Shown piece after piece: positions 22,218 through 34,275 of a stretch of 64,000 nucleotides of DNA. Each line of letters starts with the position of its first letter. Positions within the stretch are counted from its first letter, which is position 1. The stretch lies in assembly GCF_964355755.1 (NCBI RefSeq), contig NC_092673.1:32869648-32933647 (forward strand), given 5' to 3'. A program made the position numbers and the translations under genes. The stretch comes from Antedon mediterranea (lineage: Eukaryota; Echinodermata; Crinoidea; Comatulida; Antedonidae). Below the pieces are notes generated by a model, which searched no databases, was not told the DNA's origin, and saw only the letters and a program-made list of their open reading frames with translations.

Positions 22218-25200
22218 TCAAATGTCGTACCATTTTCTCATATCTCTCTTCGCGTCTTCCATTGTAATATCATTCCATCCGGCTGGGATATCAGCTTCCT
22301 TAGCATTGTAGTATTCAGCAAGTTCAGTATTGTATGTTGCCATGAACCATTTCCAGAACGCCTCTGCCTCGCCTGGAAGTGGTTCAATTTTCCATGATGC
22401 GTAGTAGTCATTTACAGTCTTATACTCTCTATAATTAATATATTTGAAGTTCGTGTGTGAATTTTTAAATCGATGATTACACATTACTGAAGTTGTGCAC
22501 AGATCTGTAACGAGCTTTCTAGAAAAATGGTTGAAATATCCAGCAATTCCTTGTGGTCTGTGACATTCTGTACGATGGTGATCATGTTTGCCATGAAGTT
22601 CACATAGAGCTTTACAAAATGGACACACATTCTGACAAGCTAGTAGATCAGCTGTAAAGAAGTCACAACAGGATGTGCTTATTTCACTGAAAAGTCTACT
22701 AACGTAGGCGTTTATTATGGTTTCTTCGACGCTGTCTAGTTCCAACATTAATTTATCACTAAGTTCTTTCAAATCCAGTTCTGCCTCATCATCAAAAAAC
22801 ATCATATCTGTTTTTACGCATAACTCTTCATTAATGTATTCGAGTAAGATTGACCACCATGATTTCATTGTGGTACTGTCACGGTAAATCATACCGCTTA
22901 CATTTACATTAATGATAGCCTGCTTTAATCTAGCTAGTATTTCACGAACTTTAGAATTGTATATTTCTTTAAGTACAGAGCTACCGAAAGTGTCATTTTC
23001 CTGAAAACATATTTTCTCTATTTGTTTAGAGGTGAACGTTTTGATGGATTGAATTGGATTAGATAAATACTGCACAAAGGATTGGAAATCACCCTTTTCT
23101 GCCATTTCAATCAACATCCATGCGTGGAGAGACATCTTACTAGAAAGCCCTTTACCCGAAGAATATCTTAAATTGTCGATTACTCCAAGTTGACATTTCT
23201 CTGAAATTGCTGTTTTGATAGCACCTGCAAACTCTCGAGATATAGCCGATACAACTTTTACAACTATGTGCAAATCTTTACATTCTTCTTTGAACATTTC
23301 CCATAATCTTTCTTTTTGAGACTCCATGTATTTTTTAGGATCATTTTCAATATCGTATTGTTCCTGCATTTTTTCCAAGCTGGGAAGTAGTGCAACCTTG
23401 AAATTGCATAAAGATAGTTGAATGTTTGCTTTTTTGGTAATGCCAACGTTCTCATCCATTTTTATCTCGCCAAGTTTACAAGATAATGACTCAAACAGTT
23501 CAAATCCAAGTTGTTTAGTGTAATTTCTTCCATTCTGTGCATGCTTTGCGATTTTGGTTTCTAATGTTTCTAGAACTTGCTGTTTTTGGCAATTAGCTTG
23601 AATCACATATCTTCCAATATTTGTGGGGCCGGACGTTGTTGATTGACATGGCATATTTTCGTTGTCAAAATACAAGTCTGTTTCAAGAACATTTTTAGAA
23701 ATGTCAGACTGTAGTACACGGTTAACTATCAATTTTTCGTCTTTTATGTAAAACTCTTCAGTAATTTCTTCAAAAGACTCTTTAATATGTACTTGTTCAC
23801 CACTTATTGGTATGTCAGAAACCCACGTATTCCAATTTTTAGCAAACTCACTTTTAAGATCTGCATCAGTGAGTTGTTTCTTTCTAAACATGTCAGCAAG
23901 TTTCTTGGCTTTTTGATATATCTCTCGTTCATGCTTTTTAATGTTGTCCTCAATCTCAACTCTTCTAATCGTTTTATTCCGAATAGATGTAAATTCATCT
24001 TTTAGGTCCTTTTGAATTTCTTTACAAAGATCATCAAGTTGGGATTCAATTTTAAATTTCCATTGACATGCCCTCTTTTCTTTTTCAAAATAAGATGCCA
24101 TGCTTGATTGAAAATTAGCGATGTCTGATTCCTCTAATTTCTTCAAGTATTTCTTCAAAATGTGTTTACCATCTTTCCTGATCTCTTCTGCTGTTAGTTT
24201 TTTACATTCATTTTGAAGACTGTAGCTATATTCCAGTGCGTTTCTTCTGAATGTGCGGGCATGCTTCACATATTCTTTATTCATTGCATTAAAATCTTGA
24301 ATCTCAAGAGAATTTTTGAAACTGAATACAAAATCTTGACACAATATTGCTTTCCAAAGGTCGCGCAACAATATCGTGAACTCATCTATGGTTTTAGGTA
24401 CGGAATTCCTCATTATTTCCAAGACTTGTTTCTTTACTTCAAGAACGCATTTACTGTATCCTGGGATAGGGTTCGCCATCGGTGGATCTCCTTGCCAAAG
24501 GCTGGAAATGTACATGATATGTTTGTTTTCTTGAAATTTAATGACATCAGAAAAACATTTATATCTTTCACTACAATTCTCTTCTTCTGCTGCAATTTTT
24601 GTGATTTTGTCCAACATTTCTCGCATACGTCTTTTTTGTGTCGTATTAAGATCAGATGCTGTGACGTCAGTGATGTTTTGATGTACAAATAAGCAGCTGG
24701 GTTTGATTTGACGAATATGTTCCATTTTCATAAAATAAATTTGAAGTGTGTCGTTCATGTTGGTTGGGTTTTCTCCCATAATATTTATTATGGTAAGATC
24801 ACACATACCAATCACAAGCGTAGCAAGTTCATTATCACGATTGTTGGTCTGTTGATCACTGGCGAATTCAGAAGACCGCAAACCCTCAGTGTCAACCACA
24901 AGAATGTAGTCACATTGTGTTTCTTCTGGTAAACTTGTATCCAATGAAACCAACTGGGCGGATATACCTTTAGTACATCTGCCTGCACTAACAGAAAATT
25001 GTAAACCAAACATGACATTTAAAAGGGTTGATTTTCCGCTACTTTGAATGCCTATTACCGAAAGCACAAACAGTTTTTTATTACCAATTTGTTCCTTAAG
25101 AGAACTGAACACGGCTTCAATCCAAGTGAGAGGCACGTGGGCTGCATCACCATCCAGTAGCTCAATGGGATATCCATGTAGTAACATTTCAGCAGCAACT

Positions 25201-26945
25201 TCTGCTAAAATAGGGTTATCGGTGTCGCGTAATTTTAAATCTGATGACATTTCGTAATTTTGTCCAATTTCTCGATTGAAATGTTCTAATCCAAAAGAAG
25301 TTTCCGAAAGTTTCTGTTCAAGTTTATCAAGTTCATCTTTCATTAATGTTGATGAGGTTTTTGATGTGCTTTTTCTTTCGTCGCATAACCTACTCCATTT
25401 TTTGATGTACTCAGCACGTATTGGCTGAAGTATTTCGATGCTATACCTATCAGTCATTATCTTAAAAAACCCAAAGAAATATTTTCTCTTTATTAGCGAG
25501 GTTGTGAAGGAGCTTCTGAACATCGTATATGCGCAACTCTCAGGTCTGTGTTGGTGACTGTCTAATTGTTTACGACGTAGGTCCAGTATTTCTTTCTTTC
25601 GTCTATCAACGTATTCTTCCACTTGCGCATTTCCTCTTCTTAATAATCGATACTGTTCTTTCTTTGTCTCTGCAATTTGTAATGTTTTCATCTGCAAAGG
25701 CAGCTCGTTTATTTTCCCTTGTAATTTAACGTGCTCAAGCAATTTCTTAGCATTCTGTTTTGCCTCTGAACAATCTTGTTCGCTTTCATCAACGTGGTAA
25801 TTCATTTTCTGTGCCACTTCAATGTACATTTCGATACTCCTATCGCATACAACATTCCGATTGCTTCCTTCAAAATTAATTCTAAGCAAATCCCAAATGT
25901 ATCTGCTTATTTGCATCTCGTTCTTGTTTGATGACATAAGATATTTAACTTGTTTCTTATTTTTTACATTTGTTTTCATCGTAAGAAGCGCATCTTTTAA
26001 ATCATTTCCAGGAGGTTCATCTAAGATGAAAATTACGTGACCATTTTGTTTGTGTAATGATTCAAGTAACCTAGTATCAAGATCATGAATATCAGCAGAT
26101 GCCACGAATGCAATAGTGACCAGTGATATCTGAGACAAAAATTGTGTCTGAAGATGCAAATGGGATGCATTTCCTCGCAAATTCATGAACGTTAATGCAT
26201 CTGAAAACGTGTTTGTATCTTTCTGTGTTGGAAGGTACCACGCCATTTCTAATAAGCCATCTGATAATTTTCTTTCTAAGTTTCCACCTTTGCACCCAGA
26301 ATTAAAGAAAATATCATGATTCTGTCCAATGATGACACAATTAACAATTTTAGATTTGGATATTTTTGGTCTTCCTATTCGCAAAGCAGACACAATCGGT
26401 AACTTTTCAACCGCCATTGATTTTTCACAAGACGAGCCTGAACTAATTTTCCATTTCTTTGTGATTGTGCTCATTCCCCACACAATCAGTTCCCACTGTT
26501 TCCCCTTAACATCCGTAACTGGCATCAGCAGTGGCATAGCTAACTGACATATTGACAATTTTTCAATCAAAACCTGTCTTAAAAAGTTGTCACAACACAA
26601 GAAAATAGCTACTAGTGCGTCTATTGGACTAACTTTACAATGATTTGATTTTTTCCCACTTTTTTGTATAGCAGAAGAAAGTGAAAACAGATTTCCTTCA
26701 AAAGACTCACTTTCTTCTAAATCAAAACATCGTCCTTCGTAATTACACATAATAAGATTTTTCAACATGTACCAAGGTATTTTGCTTGGGTCTTCATTGA
26801 GTTTATCTGATGAAATATCATTTTTAGAAACTAAAAATAATTCTTCACGAGTTAATTTTCTAGGATAATATTCCAGTAGTCCTAGACGTTCCACTACTTG
26901 GTGTATGTCAAATTTATCTTCGTGTATGTCAAATGTATCTTCCAT
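22218..26945 (-). CDS. VLIG/GVIN-type very large GTPase, intact single-exon gene
   Basis: An uninterrupted 1575-codon frame. The open frame continues 52 codons further upstream, but only without an ATG. The ATG at 26945 matches the start of the paralogue and follows a splice acceptor. Residues 1-~110 hold the EYYPRKLTREE segment and a WYMLK..I.CNYEGR motif. The GTPase domain begins near 620, with P-loop GIQSSGKST (632-640), a switch-region RCTKG and DTEG (685-688). LFVHQN lies where the family has its G4-like site. Charged helical sequence follows (~880-1300). Then come KGLSSKMSLHAWM and a Cys/His cluster (C1441, C1444, C1448, H1451, H1454, H1456, H1457, C1461, H1462), probably zinc-binding. 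Vertebrate VLIGs are large interferon-induced cytosolic GTPases. An immune role here is inferred from family only. The length is shorter than the ~2400-residue vertebrate VLIG1, with the N-terminal part being less extended. Confidence 0.92.
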   Translation of the reverse strand: MEDTFDIHEDKFDIHQVVERLGLLEYYPRKLTREELFLVSKNDISSDKLNEDPSKIPWYMLKNLIMCNYEGRCFDLEESESFEGNLFSLSSAIQKSGKKSNHCKVSPIDALVAIFLCCDNFLRQVLIEKLSICQLAMPLLMPVTDVKGKQWELIVWGMSTITKKWKISSGSSCEKSMAVEKLPIVSALRIGRPKISKSKIVNCVIIGQNHDIFFNSGCKGGNLERKLSDGLLEMAWYLPTQKDTNTFSDALTFMNLRGNASHLHLQTQFLSQISLVTIAFVASADIHDLDTRLLESLHKQNGHVIFILDEPPGNDLKDALLTMKTNVKNKKQVKYLMSSNKNEMQISRYIWDLLRINFEGSNRNVVCDRSIEMYIEVAQKMNYHVDESEQDCSEAKQNAKKLLEHVKLQGKINELPLQMKTLQIAETKKEQYRLLRRGNAQVEEYVDRRKKEILDLRRKQLDSHQHRPESCAYTMFRSSFTTSLIKRKYFFGFFKIMTDRYSIEILQPIRAEYIKKWSRLCDERKSTSKTSSTLMKDELDKLEQKLSETSFGLEHFNREIGQNYEMSSDLKLRDTDNPILAEVAAEMLLHGYPIELLDGDAAHVPLTWIEAVFSSLKEQIGNKKLFVLSVIGIQSSGKSTLLNVMFGLQFSVSAGRCTKGISAQLVSLDTSLPEETQCDYILVVDTEGLRSSEFASDQQTNNRDNELATLVIGMCDLTIINIMGENPTNMNDTLQIYFMKMEHIRQIKPSCLFVHQNITDVTASDLNTTQKRRMREMLDKITKIAAEEENCSERYKCFSDVIKFQENKHIMYISSLWQGDPPMANPIPGYSKCVLEVKKQVLEIMRNSVPKTIDEFTILLRDLWKAILCQDFVFSFKNSLEIQDFNAMNKEYVKHARTFRRNALEYSYSLQNECKKLTAEEIRKDGKHILKKYLKKLEESDIANFQSSMASYFEKEKRACQWKFKIESQLDDLCKEIQKDLKDEFTSIRNKTIRRVEIEDNIKKHEREIYQKAKKLADMFRKKQLTDADLKSEFAKNWNTWVSDIPISGEQVHIKESFEEITEEFYIKDEKLIVNRVLQSDISKNVLETDLYFDNENMPCQSTTSGPTNIGRYVIQANCQKQQVLETLETKIAKHAQNGRNYTKQLGFELFESLSCKLGEIKMDENVGITKKANIQLSLCNFKVALLPSLEKMQEQYDIENDPKKYMESQKERLWEMFKEECKDLHIVVKVVSAISREFAGAIKTAISEKCQLGVIDNLRYSSGKGLSSKMSLHAWMLIEMAEKGDFQSFVQYLSNPIQSIKTFTSKQIEKICFQENDTFGSSVLKEIYNSKVREILARLKQAIINVNVSGMIYRDSTTMKSWWSILLEYINEELCVKTDMMFFDDEAELDLKELSDKLMLELDSVEETIINAYVSRLFSEISTSCCDFFTADLLACQNVCPFCKALCELHGKHDHHRTECHRPQGIAGYFNHFSRKLVTDLCTTSVMCNHRFKNSHTNFKYINYREYKTVNDYYASWKIEPLPGEAEAFWKWFMATYNTELAEYYNAKEADIPAGWNDITMEDAKRDMRKWYDI

Positions 26946-26975
26946 CTTAAATGAACTGTAAGTAAAACAAAAGTG
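26946..26975 (-). other. Splice acceptor upstream of the intact VLIG ATG
   Basis: The minus strand has TTTTGTTTTACTTACAG ending 10 bases before the ATG, matching the signal of the other copy. The 5' exon and promoter were not located. They must lie beyond or within the repeat and RT fragment at 27165-28110, unless the gene has lost them. Confidence 0.7.
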
Positions 26976-27164
26976 TGTAAGTTCGCGTGCTAAACCGGCG
27001 ATCTGGGTGCCAACCACAATAATCTTACCCTCACCAGATTGTAAACTGCAGCAGATAGGGCAATTACAAAGTTCTTTTTGGATTGTCCCATGTTGAAACA
27101 AGTGGTGGCGGAAAGAAGTGTGTTTAGTTTATTTTGTTACGTGAACTAATTAATTTAAACGAAA

Positions 27165-27275
27165 ACAAGGCCATATAGATGGCTGCAGTCGCGTGCTCAA
27201 GTTAGTGTTTACCGACCGACCAATCGACCGACATAGTAGTATAGTGAGCTGTATAGTCGCGTTGCACGCGATTAA
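27165..27275 (+). repeat. CCGAC-hairpin repeat, short form
   Basis: Begins AACAAGGCCATATAGATGGC, then GCAGTCGCGTGCTCAAG, then a CCGACCGAC array, CATAGT...AGCTGTATAGTCGCG and a closing ACGCGATTA. Same layout as the repeats at 49380-49472 and 49618-49712. Confidence 0.7.
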
Positions 27276-27394
27276 AATAACTAACACTACCGTAGTTTTA
27301 CAAAATGTTCACTATAAACAACAGTACTGCTGGTGTTTTGTCAGTTGGTTGCTATTATCGCTCTCTAAGTACTTACTTTGCTCAATGATAACGA

Positions 27395-28110
27395 ACTCTA
27401 TTTTAAAGCTTCCCACCCTCAAAATTCTAGAGCATATTGTATATAATAGGATATATAACTGTGTACAGAAACCTAAAATTAGTCACCCTTCACAATTCGG
27501 TTTTCAAAAACAAAGATCCGCATATATAGCTGTTCTCAATCTTATTGATAAGGTATTCGATGCCATTGATAAAGGAGAGTATGGTTTTGGTAAATTTGTG
27601 GATCTTATCAAAGCATTCGATACGATAGATCACATCAAGGTACTCAAGAAACTTGATTATTACGGTATAATAGGTACAGCCTTAAATTTGTTCAAGAGCT
27701 ATGTCTTCGGAAGATCACCAATATACTTTGATATAGATACTAAATCTACAGTTCGTAATGTTGAATATGGTGGACCACTCTTATTCATACTTTACATTAA
27801 TAATATCTTTACTTGCTCTAAACTGTTAGCCCTTATTCTATTGCTGATGATACCAATATTTTTTGTTATCTCACAATTAAAATACTCTGGTCGCTGTTGT
27901 GAATACCGAAATTGATAAAATTAAGTAATGTAACAAACTGCCATTAAATGTAAATAAAACCAATTTTATAATATTTCGAGGTATAAAAAAAAGTTGACAT
28001 AGATCAAGTTAAGGTATTATTTGATGATAAAGAAATCAACAGAGCAAATAAAACAACATTTCTTGGGGCTTATTTAGCCGATCATGTTAATTTTAAATAT
28101 ATTCTGCTTC
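27395..28110 (+). pseudogene. Non-LTR reverse transcriptase fragment
   Basis: Reads KILEHIVYNRIYNC...SQFGFQKQRSA...VDLIKAFDTIDH...YGIIG, then after a frame change ADDTNIF, and then NKLPLNVNKTNF...FLGAYL in another frame. This is the palm and thumb order of CR1/L2-type RTs, 5' truncated and frameshifted. It lies head to head with the intact VLIG gene, ~450 bp from its ATG. Confidence 0.75.
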
Positions 28111-28918
28111 TGTTTTGAACCTCACCTGGTATCTGGTTGTTCAGGATATTACTCCCTAACAATGCGCGTCCCCTGTTAATTCTGTCATGGTCTATTCGTC
28201 TATTTATTTATGGAAGTATTTATTCCTCAAAGAGAAGCCTCTTGGGGCTTCCTGCAGGTCCCTTTCATCTTTATTAATATGTTTTACTTCTTGTTGTTTT
28301 TTGTTGTTTTTTTTTTAATTGAGATACATACATAAAATGAGTTTATTGTACGAGTGGTTGTGTTGTGTTGCTCTTGGATAGTGAGTAATGTTTGTGAGAT
28401 GTCTGACATAGGGATTTGTTAGACGACCATGTCATGATGATGCTTAGTTTCGGTGACGATATCTGTGTAATTAGTTTTTAATTGAAAGTATAGTATTCGT
28501 ACTGAATTAGAAACGTTTGAAAATGTCGTGGCGTGTTCTATCGGTTGTACGTTTTTGTTGATGCTCCTTTTTCGTTTAAGTGCTCTGCAACAGCGATTTG
28601 TAATGATTAACCGGCAAACAATGACGTAATTCGTAGCTTGTCCTTAATTGGATGACATTTGTTGTAAGTGGCGTCACACTCGAAAACAAAATACAGACAA
28701 AGAAATACAATTTCGGCTTAAATGACCAGTGATAGGACATTTCTCCTCCCTCCAATTTGTAGCTCCGGGTGACGTGTCAGACAGGAGATACAGAAAGTTT
28801 TCATGAATTCCGATGATTTTCTTTACATGTTATTTTGTTCCGATCTCGCCTTTGTTTGCTGCGCATGCGTCGCTTTGAGCGATCATTCGGGAACGTTAAC
28901 GCGGATTGTCGAGTGATA
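28111..28918. other. Non-coding stretch between two retroelements
   Basis: The left part (to about 28330) contains TCTTGGGGCTTCCTGCAGG and a T-rich tail and is probably the 3' UTR of the RT fragment. The rest is unassigned and has no gene. Confidence 0.4.
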
Positions 28919-29429
28919 CAGATTCAGATTCAGATAATATTTATTTAGATAATAATGAATGAATATATACAAAATAGAAAAAAGATATTAAAGTGAACAT
29001 AGATAAAGCAGTAATTGGTAGTCATTATTATCATGGATCCCTTCTAGAAGTTAAAAAAACTTGTCTCGTAGGGACCCACAACAAAACACATTACTAAAAA
29101 AAATAAAAATAAATCTAGAATATATAATTATATAATTTAGGATAAAAAATTACAGTATAATAACATAACTAACATCTTCTTTATCAAAATTATTTAAATT
29201 ATATTTCAATCGTTTCATGATATAAATGAAATAAATACCGATATTGGTAAATGACAAAAATATGTATACATATAATTTATGTATATATATAGTATATACT
29301 AGGCCTATATATACATTATATATAGTATAGATTAAAGATTGCAATAATAAACAACAACTAATATTTTGTGTAAACATAAATAGTATATGAGTATAAATAA
29401 TGATAATAAGCATATTAATTAAGCAGTAT

Positions 29430-31413
29430 AATATTTAGATATATAATGATTCTTTTTTCGGAAAGTAAATAATGATATTGACGTTTTGATATTTGACGGG
29501 ATATGATTCCACAAATTAGGACCTGATATATTTATAAATATTTTTAGTTTTATTAAGTCTAGCAAAAGGAATATATACACCTAAAAAAAGTGTTTCAGTT
29601 TTACGCTCAATTTGAATTCCGTCAAGAAGTATATTTAGGTTATCAACTTTTAGTTTACGTTGAGAATTGTGAAAAATTAAATAATTTGTTTTAAGAGTAT
29701 TAATAAGTAATTTGTTTGAAATAAACCAGTCACAAAATTGTGTTAATTCATCATTGAATGTAGTAGATAATAAATCAATATTTGAATTAGAGTAAAATAA
29801 GGTGGTTTTGTCGGCGAAGGATATTACTTGCATTTTGTTACTGACATTAGCCAGATCATTAACATAAATAAGGAAGAGCAATGGCCCAAGCACATATCCC
29901 TGTGGCACTCCGCAAGTAATATCCATCGTCGACGATGTACAAGATCCTAATGCAACATATTGTTTTCTATCTTTCAAATAACTATTAAACCAATTCAATG
30001 AAATACCACTAATTCCATAGCACTCAAGTTTTTTAATTAAATTATCGTGATTAATAACATCTAAGGCCTTTGAAAGATCAATAAATAAACTTAATAAATT
30101 TTCTTTTGATTCTAATGAATTTGTAATATTATTAATAAGATCTAAAACGGCATGGGATGTAGAGTGATTTTTTCGAAAACCATATTGGCTTTTTTTAAGT
30201 ATATCAACTTTTGTGAGATAATCAGAAAGTTTAGAATACAAGAGTTTTTCAATAATTTTGGAAAAGACTGAAAGTAGTGATATTGGCCGGTAATTAGATA
30301 ATTGACTTCGTTCACCTTTCTTGAAAATGGGCACAACTTTAGCTAGTTTTAAGTGTGTTGGAAAAGTGCCAGATAAAAAAGATGAATTTACAATGGGTAA
30401 GTTGGTGGATGATTAAGGGAGATACAGATTTTAAGACACGAGCATTAATACCGTCAGATCCAGACCCTTTATTAGAATTTAGATTGTATATAGTTAGGTT
30501 AACATCATCAATTGAAACTGGGCTAATATAAAATGAGTTGGCAAACGCAGAATGAAGATAAGATAATGGATAAGTTAAATTAGTTGGCATACTATTAATA
30601 AGATTAGGACCAATTGTAGAAAAATAGTTGTTAAACGATTCACATATCTCTTTTTGAGTTTTGTAAATATTATCACCGTCTTTAATTAGATTCGGGTGAT
30701 TGTTATTATTATTACCTTTATTTAAAACAGAATTTATTACAAGCCATGTGTTCTTCAGATTACCTTTATATCTATCAAACTGGGAAGTATAATAATTCTT
30801 TTTAGCAGTGCGACAAAGATTAGTGAAAATATTATTATATTGTGTATAGTTTAGTTTGTCATTATTACTACGTGTGTGCATATTTGTTATAGAGTTTATG
30901 TTTCCGTGAACTACATTTTAAGAGAGCAGATGACATCCATGGTTGTTTAAACCTTTTTTTTTTATTTTATACTACTTTTAACAAAGTGTCTGGAGTGGAT
31001 ATTTGTAAATTTTTCAATAAATATATCAAAACTCAATCTTGGGTCACAATCAAAGATCATAGACCAGTCTTCACCTTCTAAATCAATCGATAAGGCATTT
31101 AGGTCGTTTATACGATATGAATAGTTGGCGCTATTATCATCAAGGTTTTGATCATTATTTTCTTGATCAATGAACTGAAATATAGGAAGGTGGTCGGAGA
31201 TATCATTAAGTAAAACACCAGCAACTATTTTATAGTTAGATTGTTTGGAATAAAAATGATCAATCAAGGTGGCCGAAGTTTAATTAATCCTAGTTGGTTT
31301 TGAAATAGTTGGAAAAAAGAATGGGAAATTAAAGTATTTAGGTAGGTGTTTGTTAATTTATGGTTATGGAATTTTAATAAATCAATATTGAAGTCTCCCA
31401 TGAGATGACACTT
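29430..31413 (-). pseudogene. Endonuclease C terminus and reverse transcriptase of ORF2
   Basis: Starts HLMGDFNIDLLKF, then SATLIDHFY and ISDHLPIF, which are the second half of the APE-type endonuclease. An in-frame TAA near 31280 interrupts it. The RT follows with SNKGSGSDGI, FKKGERSQLSNYRPISLLS, GFRKNHST, FIDLSKALDVINH, CGVPQGYVLGPLLF and FADKTTLF. The catalytic ADD is ADK, so activity is lost. Frames change near 30960 and 30395. The thumb is deleted after FLGVYI and the C-terminal GPNLWNHIPSNIK follows in another frame. Motifs fit CR1/L2-group elements. Confidence 0.8.
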
Positions 31414-32429
31414 CGTCGTCGGCATCACGAAGTGACACTAACCTAAAAATCTGGAATTTTTGAAAAATTTTTTTCTTCCATATTTTGATTATGTATATCA
31501 AACTCTATGTTTTCACAAAATTTAAACATTCAAATATCATTAATTAACTAATTACATTAATTAGACAATATCAAAAAACACCATCATATGGAATTTGCGT
31601 TTTTACGAAGTGAAACTATTTATTAAATACCCGTATGTGCTGCTTGCGAGCGCCACACTGGTAATGAATTTTGCGCGTTTGTTTACTGTTTTGGCCTAGC
31701 CTACAGCCTAGCTAGGAGGATCTGGACGCACACTCCACAACATTGCATTTCATCAAGAAAGACGGTAAGTTAATTAGTTTATTTAAAGAATTTTAGTCTG
31801 CTCATGTATTCCTCATGTCGATGCCTATTATATATTTATTTTATAATTAATATAAAACAGTAATTTGACACACTTTAGCCTACTACTAGCTAGGCATAGT
31901 AGGTAGGCCTAGACCTATTACATTACTGTGACGTTTAGGCATAGCTAGCTTGCCCAGATCTACCTAGGTTAGCATCTGGCCTGGCGTACATTAACATTGG
32001 TTAGTAGGCCTAGTTAGTTAGGTCCTCTAAGCCTAGCCTAGGCCCAACAAACTAGAGTATGCGTATGCCCAGGGAATAGTAGTAGTAGTAGTACTACTAC
32101 TTGGCTAGAGTAGACTCTTTAGCTAGGCTAAACTACTCTGCTTGATTTTTAACAATAAGAAAGCACTGTTATTTTTAAAATGTGTTTTTTTTTTTCAGAA
32201 CAGTTTCAAGTAAATAAGGGGGAACAACCGAAATTCGATCAACAAGCAATCTATCTACATCAATTTAAGGGAGAAGGTATCAAGTTCAAGGTTTAAAAAT
32301 GGGGGAGGTGTATGTAGGCAGCCTGTAGCAAGTGTTTATGTTATATGAGCATGTTATATGAGCATTTTAGATGATGTGTACATCACAGAACAATGGATTG
32401 AATAAATTAAAAAGCATACTGGTAATAGA

Positions 32430-33266
32430 AAAAAAACAAGGCCAACAGCCATTAAGTCGCGTGCTACAATGCATAATGATACCGGACCGACAGACAGACC
32501 GACAGACAGACCGACCGACATAGTGAACTATAGTCGCGTCCACGCGACTAAAAAGGCATAATTTTGACGAATTTTTTAACTTTTTCATCAAAAACGTGCG
32601 CAAATTATCCAATTCGACGTGCTCGTATGACGTAATTTAAGTCGAAATTGTTTAAAAGATGGTAAAATTATTAGAAAAGGCTGCAAAAACATAAATCACG
32701 CGAAAAAAGTATGTATTTAACGATACGTGCGCACCACGCGCGTAAAAATTTGCGCGCGTATGGGAATTTTTGATATGCTCAAAATGACAAGAAACGCGTA
32801 GAAAGTTGATTAAAAATGAATTTTGCGCATTTTAAAATTTTAAATGCGCGTGCGCGCGTAACTTTGTGGCTTTGTGACTCATGGCAATTTTGTAAACGCT
32901 TAAAATTGCCTGAAACGTACTTTTATTTCATCGAAAATAAATTTTGAAAATTTTAAGCGCGCGTACGCATGCGTTACATGCGCTACGCACGTAATTGTAT
33001 TGCCATATGATGATTTATGCCCTGAAATTTATGAGTACCAAATTTTATTTAATTGTGATTCATGGTTGTGAAGATATGATTACAAACGTGATTTCGTTAA
33101 ATCGTACGTAGACCGCGTAATTTTTTCCTGGCCATAAGGAATATACTGTGAAAAATTGACTTAGCTGATATCAAGATAAGGTCAGAAAGCGATAAAACGC
33201 ATAGTGATACCGGACCGACCGACAGACCGACATAGTGAACTATAGAGTCGCTTCCACGCGACTAAT
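32430..33266 (+). repeat. CCGAC-hairpin repeat, long form
   Basis: Begins AACAAGGCCAACAGCCATTA, then AGTCGCGTGCTACAATGCAT, ATACCGGACCGACAGACAG and ACATAGTGAACTATAG. A hairpin TAGTCGCGTCCACGCGACTA follows. About 620 bp of CGCG-rich spacer come next, and then a second copy of the GATACCGG/CCGAC/ACATAGTGAACTATAG block. A full-length copy lies in the opposite orientation at 45882-46692. Confidence 0.75.
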
Positions 33267-34134
33267 AATGTAACGACATTGATTAAGTATTTAATGATTT
33301 ATAACAATAGAGAATAATTTTTGATATAAATTAATACTGGCTGAAATACCAATTGTATTACTGAATTATTAATCGTTCAATGTTGAAAAAATAAATAATA
33401 ATATTTAATAATATGGAAAAAAAATATGAATATGTACATTATGCTTACTGTACATTCCAGATAGGCCTATTTATATGTCTATGTAATTTGATGTTTTTAT
33501 TAAAAGTGTTAAAGTAGGTCAAACTATGTTTTTAGATTTATTTGATGTGGTTGTTTCATTTATAAATAACCTAACCCTTTCTGCACTATCAAACTAGTTT
33601 GACAAAAAAAGTTTGATGTGCCCAAATATGGAGTGATATTATGCCATTGTGTCCATATAAGCACATCAAATTAATGTTGGTCACATTAAGTTTGATTTTG
33701 TTTATTTCAACAATATTTTACTAGGGTGGTCCTTCCAGTCGAAGGTGATCATTAGATAGAGAGAACCTCACAAAAATGCAATTTGATAAGACAATAACAT
33801 ACAACAATTAAAAATTAAATAAAAAAAAATAGAATTTATGAAAACTAACAAACTAAAATAATGGAAAAATGAATAGAATCAAAAGGGAAATCAATGAAAA
33901 CAATACATTAAATGGCCATCTCAGAGGAAATGGCCATGTAATAAATAAGGAAGAGATGGTTCTTGAGCAAAAATTTGATGGAAATGGAAGATGAAGCAAG
34001 TTGGATAGTGCAGGCAGGGCTTAAAGGAGACATGCATGTTTGTAATGTATATATAATAGTGTTCACTTATCAAGGACCATACATAATTGTTATGATGTAA
34101 GATCATTGCATTGGGAAGCTATGAATTACACAGT

Positions 34135-34275
34135 AGTGTCACTTCCAACGCACTAGAAATACGCGGTGAAATCGAATTTGCGGTTTCACGAAGTGACACT
34201 AACTGCGTTAGTGTCACTTCGTAAGCGTAAACTAAGTAGGGAAATGAATTTTTCGGTTTCACGAAGTGACACTAA
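34135..34275. repeat. Subterminal palindromic motif array
   Basis: Two units of ~68 bp, each bounded by TAGTGTCACTTC and GAAGTGACACTA in inverted orientation. Between them ACGAAGTGACACTAAC and its exact reverse complement face each other across TGC (34188-34222), a 16-bp stem with a 3-nt loop. The same motif forms the element's terminal repeats, suggesting transposase-binding sites or internally copied ends. Confidence 0.7.

Noticed and set aside
32367-32612. Open frame with repeated SVCRSVCRS as a protein
   Set aside because: It is the translation of the CCGAC/(GACA)n repeat.
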